Positions 58,449 through 64,000 of a stretch of DNA of 64,000 nt are shown in pieces. A model generated the notes under the pieces. The model searched no databases and was not told the DNA's origin. It worked only from the letters and a program-made list of their open reading frames with translations. The translations under genes were made by a program, and so were the position numbers. The number at the start of each line of letters is the position of its first letter. Positions within the stretch are counted from its first letter, which is position 1. Source of the DNA: Pseudodesulfovibrio sp. (GTDB lineage: Bacteria > Desulfobacterota > Desulfovibrionia > Desulfovibrionales > Desulfovibrionaceae); NCBI GenBank assembly GCA_022712855.1, contig JAFLJT010000310.1:21399-85398 (forward strand). The letters are read 5' to 3'.

Positions 58449-59900
58449 ATGACTTCAACTTTTGCGAATATCACAGAGCAGGTCTTCAATGTCTGGAGAG
58501 AAAACCCAGATGGACTGGTCTTTGATGACGGTGTGGTTCAGTTGTCCAGCCTGCAACTCATGAAAAAGGTTGGCACCCGGCAGAGGACACTGGTCGAAGC
58601 GATTCAGCCTGGAGACCGTGTAATCATTCAGGCCGGGCGAGGCGTTGAGTATTTCGTCGACATGCTGGCTATCTGGGGACTGGGTGGCGTGATCGTTCCG
58701 CTGGCTGCTGATGCAGACGCCAAATATATTGATCATGTGCTGGGAATATCCGGGGCGAATCTGACTCTTGATGGCGAGAGCGAAGGTGACGCAACAAACT
58801 TGGAAGATATTTCGCCGATCTTTGTTGATACCAAACCAGATGATCTTGCGGCTCTGCTTTTTACTTCCGGCTCTACCGGCGCCCCCAAAGGGGTCATGCT
58901 TACGCATGAAGTGTTACTGAAAAATTGTCTTGGTATTCTCGAAGTGCTAAAAATGGATCAGGATCGACTGTTTATCAATATTCCATTCAATTTCACTTCA
59001 GGCATCTGTCACTTCCTTGCATGTGTGTTCTCCAACTCCACACTGATTGGCATTGAAAACAAGCTCTTTCTGGCTGACCTGCCCAGAACCATGGACAAGC
59101 TGGAAGCTACGGCTTTTGGCGGTGCTCCAATTCAACTCCGGTGGCTCGCCGAGACTTTCAAGGGGCTGACTGACTCATGCCAATCCATCGGTTCACCTTT
59201 GCGCTTTGTCATGTCGTCGGGCGACCATCTACCAACTGACGTCGTTGATTTGCTCAGGCGATATTCCCCTACTACTGATATCTTCACCGTATACGGCCTC
59301 ACGGAACTTGGTGGACGTTTCTGCATTCTGGATTCTGTTGATATAGCGAACCGCGCCGGGAGTGTCGGCAAACCGATTTCCGGCCTCGGTGTCACCATCG
59401 TTGACTTCGAGAGCAATCGCGAGCTTGATGCCGGGGTTGGGGGAGAGGTCGTGGCCCACGGGGACCTTCTCTGCAAAGGGTACTACGGAGATGAAAAAAG
59501 AACCGCAGCCCTTTTCAATCAATGGGGCTTACGAACCGGGGATGTCGGATACCTGGATGCTGACGGTTTTTTGCACCTGACAGGTCGCTCTGATGATGTC
59601 TTTAAAGTGAACGGCCAGAAGGTTGCCGCAACTGTAATAAATAACGCCATCATGCGGCTTGAACTGTTTGCAGATGCGGCGACCATCTCCATGGAAACCG
59701 CCTTGCTTGGCACGGTACCCGTAGTGGCTTACACTCTCAAAGAAGGGGCCGAGTTCAAGAAGGGTGAAATACTGGGAGCGTTGCGGAAACTTCTGCCTAC
59801 AAACCACATTCCTCACCAATTCATCGAGGTTGCTGAAATTCCTCGTACCGGTTCCGGCAAAGTAGAGCGACATACCCTTCGCCTATTATTGGAGAAGTAA
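58449..59900 (+). CDS. AMP-binding acyl/aminoacyl-ACP ligase (cassette 2, DltA-like)
   Basis: LLFTSGSTGAPKGVMLTHE; YGLTELGGRFC; LRTGDVGYLDADGFLHLTGRSDDVFKVNGQKV; PRTGSGKVER. Start re-placed to ATG 58449. Confidence 0.92.
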   Translation: MTSTFANITEQVFNVWRENPDGLVFDDGVVQLSSLQLMKKVGTRQRTLVEAIQPGDRVIIQAGRGVEYFVDMLAIWGLGGVIVPLAADADAKYIDHVLGISGANLTLDGESEGDATNLEDISPIFVDTKPDDLAALLFTSGSTGAPKGVMLTHEVLLKNCLGILEVLKMDQDRLFINIPFNFTSGICHFLACVFSNSTLIGIENKLFLADLPRTMDKLEATAFGGAPIQLRWLAETFKGLTDSCQSIGSPLRFVMSSGDHLPTDVVDLLRRYSPTTDIFTVYGLTELGGRFCILDSVDIANRAGSVGKPISGLGVTIVDFESNRELDAGVGGEVVAHGDLLCKGYYGDEKRTAALFNQWGLRTGDVGYLDADGFLHLTGRSDDVFKVNGQKVAATVINNAIMRLELFADAATISMETALLGTVPVVAYTLKEGAEFKKGEILGALRKLLPTNHIPHQFIEVAEIPRTGSGKVERHTLRLLLEK

Positions 59901-59905
59901 AAGGC

Positions 59906-60043
59906 ATGAAAAAGAATAAAATCGGACAGCTCTTGGGAGCAACTATTCAAAGTCTGTTCTGGACTGGTTTGTACTTAGGCCTGTTCGCCTATCTGATGAG
60001 TCAGACCGCATCAGTCAACATGTTTCGGTATGCCACGTTCTAG
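59906..60043 (+). CDS. DltX-like 45-aa single-TM microprotein ending in FRYATF
   Basis: Manual translation: MKKNKIGQLLGATIQSLFWTGLYLGLFAYLMSQTASVNMFRYATF*; upstream ggagaag/aagg; 5 nt after the AMP-ligase stop. Below the ORF-track length cutoff. Confidence 0.8.
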   Translation: MKKNKIGQLLGATIQSLFWTGLYLGLFAYLMSQTASVNMFRYATF

Positions 60044-60138
60044 TCTCGGTTAAAATGAGTCATCATTCCCATTCATTAACGAATAGTGGCGCATAGGCTT
60101 TTCTTGTGACTACTTGTGGTTATGAAGACTTCTAATTC

Positions 60139-61995
60139 CTAATCCAGTTCAAACTGATTTCGCCAATCAGCTTCTTCACTCCAGGCCGGTTGCTCGGTCT
60201 TGGTGAAAAGGATGTTGCCGATCACAAGATAGTCCATTTCGGTGCGCATGAAGCAGGCGTAAGCATCCATAGGTGTGCAGACGATGGGTTCGCCTCGAAC
60301 GTTGAAGCTGGTGTTGACTACCAGGCCGCAATTCTGGTCACGGTTGAAGGCGTTGATGAGTCCCCAATAGCGCGGATTGGTTTCTTTGCTCACCGATTGG
60401 ATGCGCGCTGAATTGTCGACGTGCGTCACGGCCGGGATGGTGGAGCGCTGCACGTAGAGGCGGTCGTACATATCCATAGAGTCATAGCCGTCCGGTAAGG
60501 GGGAGCATTGCTTCTCGGCGACCGGGGCTACGATCAGCATGTATGGGGACGGGCGATCGAGGTCAAACCATGTGCCGATCTCTTCCTCCATGACAGAAGG
60601 GGCGAACGGTCTGAATCCTTCGCGATATTTGATTTTCAGATTGAGTTTCTTCTGCATCTCCGGGTGGCGTGGATCGCCGAGGATGGAGCGTCCTCCAAGT
60701 GCGCGTGGGCCATACTCCATACGACCTTGGAACCAGCCGATGGCGTTTCCTTTGCTCAGGAGTTCCGCCACCTCGGTGTACATGGTGTCGAGATTTTCGT
60801 ATTTCTTATATGGGGCTGTGAACCGGCGAATCACCTGCATGGTCTCGGCTTCGTTGAATTCCGGTCCGAGATACGATCCGCGCATGGAATCCGGGGTCTG
60901 GACGGTGCGCTCTTTGCCTTGCCAGATATGGTGCGCGGCCAGAGCTGCGCCGAGGGCCCCGCCAGCATCGCCTGCCGCAGGCTGAATCCAGATATCCTTA
61001 AATGTGCCGCGGCGAAGCAGTTTACCGTTTGCCACGCAGTTGAGAGCAACGCCACCTGCCATGACCAGATTTTCGCAACCGGTCAATTCGCGGGCGGTTT
61101 CGGCTAGGGTGAAAACAATCTCTTCCGTGACCTGCTGGATAGCCAGAGCCAGATCCATGTATTCTTGGGAAATTTCACTTTCTGCCTTGCGGGTAGGTAT
61201 ACCGAACAGCTTCTCCCACTTGGGAGAATTGCACATTGTTAGTCCCGTGGCATAGTTGAAGTAGTCCATTTGCAATAGAAGGGAGCCATCTTTACGGACA
61301 TCAATGAGATCTGAGTAGATAGTTTTCTTCCACTTTTCGACTCGGTCAGAAGAGGGGGTGCCGTAAGGGGCCAGTCCCATGAGCTTGTACTCACCGGAAT
61401 TGACGCGGAATCCACAGAAGGCAGTGAAGGCGGAGTAGAGAAGCCCCAGAGAATGAGGAAAATGGAGTTCCTTGATAACCGTGATATCTTTGCCGACGCC
61501 CTTGCCAATTGTCGTCGTTGCCCATTCGCCGACGCCATCGACTGTCAGAATAGCTGCTTCTTCAAAGGGGGATGGGTAAAATGCGCTGGCGGCATGAGAG
61601 AGGTGGTGCTCGGGGAAGAGTAGTTTGGGTTTGCCTTCGCCAAGTTTAGCGAGTTCGTCGTTCAGCATTTTACGCATGAACAGTTTCTCTTTGATCCATA
61701 CAGGGATGGAGGAGAGGAAGCTGGCTAACCCTTTGGGTGCAAACCCATTGTAGGTTTCCAGCAAACGCTCGAATTTGAGGTACGGCTTATCGTAGAAAGC
61801 AACTGCCGTAAGGTCTGACAGCGATAGTCCCGCTTCTTTGAGCACATACTTGGCTGCGTGATGAGGGAAGCTCGCATCATGCTTTTTACGGGTAAACCTT
61901 TCCTCTTGGGCAGCGGCAACAATCTCGCCGTCCATAAGTAGGACTGCGGCTGAATCATGGTAGAATGCCGAGATGCCGAGTATTGTGTCAGCCAT
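60139..61995 (-). CDS. NodU/SxtI-family carbamoyltransferase
   Basis: 618 aa; ILGISAFYHDSAAVLLMDGEIVAAAQEERFTRKKHDASFP ... MAGGVALNCVANGKLLR ... GRMEYGPRALGGRSILGDPR. Confidence 0.95.
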   Translation of the reverse strand: MADTILGISAFYHDSAAVLLMDGEIVAAAQEERFTRKKHDASFPHHAAKYVLKEAGLSLSDLTAVAFYDKPYLKFERLLETYNGFAPKGLASFLSSIPVWIKEKLFMRKMLNDELAKLGEGKPKLLFPEHHLSHAASAFYPSPFEEAAILTVDGVGEWATTTIGKGVGKDITVIKELHFPHSLGLLYSAFTAFCGFRVNSGEYKLMGLAPYGTPSSDRVEKWKKTIYSDLIDVRKDGSLLLQMDYFNYATGLTMCNSPKWEKLFGIPTRKAESEISQEYMDLALAIQQVTEEIVFTLAETARELTGCENLVMAGGVALNCVANGKLLRRGTFKDIWIQPAAGDAGGALGAALAAHHIWQGKERTVQTPDSMRGSYLGPEFNEAETMQVIRRFTAPYKKYENLDTMYTEVAELLSKGNAIGWFQGRMEYGPRALGGRSILGDPRHPEMQKKLNLKIKYREGFRPFAPSVMEEEIGTWFDLDRPSPYMLIVAPVAEKQCSPLPDGYDSMDMYDRLYVQRSTIPAVTHVDNSARIQSVSKETNPRYWGLINAFNRDQNCGLVVNTSFNVRGEPIVCTPMDAYACFMRTEMDYLVIGNILFTKTEQPAWSEEADWRNQFELD

Positions 61996-62003
61996 GGGTC
62001 ACC

Positions 62004-62153
62004 TTAGAAGATGGTGTAGATGAAAGGCGCAATAGCCGAGCCACCGGTCAACACGATCAGTGCTCCGAACAACAGGAGCACCAGAATGATGGGCAGTAGC
62101 CAGAATTTTTTGCGGACTTTAATAAAGCCCCAAAGATCTTTGAGAAAATCCAC
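62004..62153 (-). CDS. DUF5989-type 49-aa single-TM protein ending in FIYTIF
   Basis: Manual translation from GTG 62153 (RBS AGGAG): VDFLKDLWGFIKVRKKFWLLPIILVLLLFGALIVLTGGSAIAPFIYTIF*; between carbamoyltransferase and SxtJ-like gene. Below the ORF-track length cutoff. Confidence 0.85.
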   Translation of the reverse strand: MDFLKDLWGFIKVRKKFWLLPIILVLLLFGALIVLTGGSAIAPFIYTIF

Positions 62154-62162
62154 AATTATCTC

Positions 62163-62576
62163 CTAGAAAGGTAGTTCAATTTCTTCTGGTGTGTATGTGT
62201 GGTCGCGAGTTTCAAATGCCGACCCGTTTCCATCTTTCCATTTTTTCAAAGCCATGGGGTCGTGTCCGAGGGTTCGTCGAAGTAAAGCCAGCGGTGTCAA
62301 TACGACGAAAAATACCAGAGTCAGGATAATCTTGGACATGACAGTGCCGAGTAAATGAGAAAACCCAAGCCATACCTTGGCTGGCACGGTGTATATTGCG
62401 GGCCATGTCATGTTGATGACCAACAGAATTATGGCTCCCAAAAACCAGTCGCGTGTGCCGGAAAACCAGCCAACCAAAAGACAAATCAGCACCATGGCCA
62501 TGCCGGTATCGCTGCATTCTTTTGGTGAGATACTTTTGGGAAAGAATTTAGTTTGTTCGCATTTCTTTGAGGTCAT
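62163..62576 (-). CDS. SxtJ-family membrane protein
   Basis: 137 aa; FPKSISPKECSDTGMAMVLICLLVGWFSGTRDWFLGAIILLVINMTWPAIYTVPAKVWLGFSHLLGTVMSKIILTLVFFVVLTPLALLRRTLGHDPM. Confidence 0.8.
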   Translation of the reverse strand: MTSKKCEQTKFFPKSISPKECSDTGMAMVLICLLVGWFSGTRDWFLGAIILLVINMTWPAIYTVPAKVWLGFSHLLGTVMSKIILTLVFFVVLTPLALLRRTLGHDPMALKKWKDGNGSAFETRDHTYTPEEIELPF

Positions 62577-62795
62577 TATGTCGAGTCCCTAACATTATAA
62601 GATTACCCTTCGTGGTTGATGCCAAATATTACGTGAATATGCAAGGGCGACAAGATTCGCTTCGTGTCGGTCGCCGGTACGTAGCTTTGAGCATTTCTTC
62701 GTGGCTCCATCCATGTCAAACGTACTTTTTGTGTCATTTGTGCTATTCTTAACATGCTGGAATTACAAGGTAAGCGGCTTCCGATTTGTTAGGTC

Positions 62796-62844
62796 TGGCC
62801 TGTCACGCCGGAGGCCGCGAGTTCGAGTCTCGTCGGCTCCGCCA
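62796..62844 (+). other. tRNA-Asp(GTC) 3' fragment: attachment-site core, right copy
   Basis: tggcctgtcacgccggaggccgcgagttcgagtctcgtcggctccgcca, identical to 2981-3029. Confidence 0.88.
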
Positions 62845-62855
62845 CTAAAGATCAA

Positions 62856-62882
62856 GGATTTCAAGCAATTAGCTTGAGATCC
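62856..62882 (+). terminator. Rho-independent terminator downstream of the tRNA-Asp fragment (right copy)
   Basis: ggatttcaagc aatta gcttgagatcc followed by tttttcttt. Confidence 0.72.
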
Positions 62883-63955
62883 TTTTTCTTTGCCCAAGTT
62901 TCTTCTTGCTTGGTGGGCCCGCTGGTGGGCCCTTTGCCGAAGCCTTTCTCCAAAATCATCAGATGAGGCCTGATCGGTTCCATGCCGCGAACATACCTTT
63001 CGGTAGTCGCAAGTTTCTTGTGCCGCAGGATTTGCTGGATAGCGATCATGGGCACATTGTTATTTGCAAGTATGGATGCTGTAAGGTGCCGGATGGCATG
63101 ACAACCAAAGGGTTTCACTCCTGCGCTCTCACAGAGCTTCTGGGGGAATCCTCGGTTCTCGGTATGGGGTTTGCCCTCACAACGCCCTGAGGACTGTGTG
63201 AAGACCCATTCATTGACGGCCTCTTGCCTATAAGCAAGCAGGGTATTGAATAGCTCGTCCGTCATGGGGAGCCATTCATATTCCATAGAGCCGTCTTGTC
63301 TCTTCTTGGTTCCAAGTCGAACACGCTTCCCGCCAAAGTCTACATCCTTCCATAGAAGTTTATATAGCTCACCGCGCCTTGCTGCCGTGTGCAGAAAGGT
63401 CATGAGCAAGACTTTGTTCTGGCCTTCAGATTGATCAAGTACCTTTCTGAAGTCCTTTTCAGAGGGGACGTATCTATTTTGTCTTACCTCTGGAAAGCGC
63501 GGAACTGCCAAGAATGGATTAATGGCAGGGAAGCCTTCAAGGAATTTGATTCCAAAGTTCCAAGCTGCTGCCATGTTCTTCCGCTCTTTGTTCACAGAGT
63601 AGCCACTACGCTTCTTGAAGAGCTTCTGAAGGTGCTTCAATGCGTCCACTTTGCGGAATGTCTGAACATCAGCATCAGGCTTAACAGCCTTGAGAAGTCG
63701 CTTTAACGCGCTTTTCTTTTCACTGTATGTCTTGGGGCTGTATCTGACTGAATGGTCCAGATAGAGAGTTGCCCACTCAAGAAAGGAGGTCGTGGGGATC
63801 GTCTGCTCTGGCGGCATTGCTGCCTTCTCCTTTTGCTCGACTTCCCATTTCTTCGCGTCGTCCTTCTTGGTGAACTGTTGTCGTAGTTTCTTGCCGTCTA
63901 TTTTGACTTGCGCCATCCAAACGGTCTTCCCGTTCTTCCTGTGCTTGTAAGGCAT
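62861..63955 (-). CDS. Tyrosine-type site-specific integrase (int2)
   Basis: 364 aa; TFLHTAARRGELYKLLWKDVDF ... FGCHAIRHLTASILANNNVPMIAIQQILRHKKLATTERYVRG; 3' end abuts the tRNA-Asp fragment. Confidence 0.94.
   Translation of the reverse strand: MPYKHRKNGKTVWMAQVKIDGKKLRQQFTKKDDAKKWEVEQKEKAAMPPEQTIPTTSFLEWATLYLDHSVRYSPKTYSEKKSALKRLLKAVKPDADVQTFRKVDALKHLQKLFKKRSGYSVNKERKNMAAAWNFGIKFLEGFPAINPFLAVPRFPEVRQNRYVPSEKDFRKVLDQSEGQNKVLLMTFLHTAARRGELYKLLWKDVDFGGKRVRLGTKKRQDGSMEYEWLPMTDELFNTLLAYRQEAVNEWVFTQSSGRCEGKPHTENRGFPQKLCESAGVKPFGCHAIRHLTASILANNNVPMIAIQQILRHKKLATTERYVRGMEPIRPHLMILEKGFGKGPTSGPTKQEETWAKKKDLKLIA
62912..62932. repeat. ggtgggccc-gct-ggtgggccc paired repeat, candidate integrase arm site (right)
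   Basis: Same sequence as 3097-3117, here inside the int2 coding 3' end. Confidence 0.5.
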
Positions 63956-64000
63956 ATTGCCTCCTGATCGCTTCGCCTATTAGGTTTTCAAAGAACAGGA

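Larger units (their letters stand above)
62796..63061. repeat. Right copy of 266-bp direct repeat (att core, terminator, integrase 3' end)
   Basis: Matches 2981-3246 at constant offset 59,815 with no indels. Confidence 0.9.

Overview
The window looks like a roughly 60 kb genomic island in a deltaproteobacterial (Desulfovibrio-like) genome. The taxon is an inference from protein flavour only. The island is bounded by 266-bp direct repeats (2981-3246 and 62796-63061, constant offset 59,815 bp). Each repeat consists of the 3' part of a tRNA-Asp(GTC) gene plus the 3' end of a tyrosine integrase gene. A third, decayed tRNA-Asp fragment at 7691-7741 splits the island into a small chemotaxis/regulator segment (PAS-LuxR, MCP, CheW) and a large surface-glycan segment. 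The glycan segment encodes: two nonulosonic-acid sets (LegB/LegC/NeuB/NeuC/PtmE-like/NeuA, and a second NeuA/NeuC/NeuB); two tandem N-acetyl-sugar amidotransferase modules, one with an unusual HisF-HisH fusion; several glycosyltransferases; a PglK/MsbA-like ABC transporter; a sulfotransferase; two radical SAM proteins; and a carbamoyltransferase/DUF5989/SxtJ trio. The most interesting pattern is a set of three polymer-decoration modules in one island: FkbH-ACP-MBOAT-SGNH; a Dlt-like SGNH-ACP-MBOAT-AMP ligase; and carbamoyltransferase-DUF5989-SxtJ. Each module contains one protein whose extreme C-terminus is F-x-Y-x-x-F (FLYFDF on MBOAT-1, FRYATF on an unlisted 45-aa ORF, FIYTIF on an unlisted 49-aa ORF). 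This matches the C-terminus of DltX (FIYNEF as I recall it). It suggests a shared tyrosine acyl-relay mechanism. All family assignments come from reading the translations; no database search was run.
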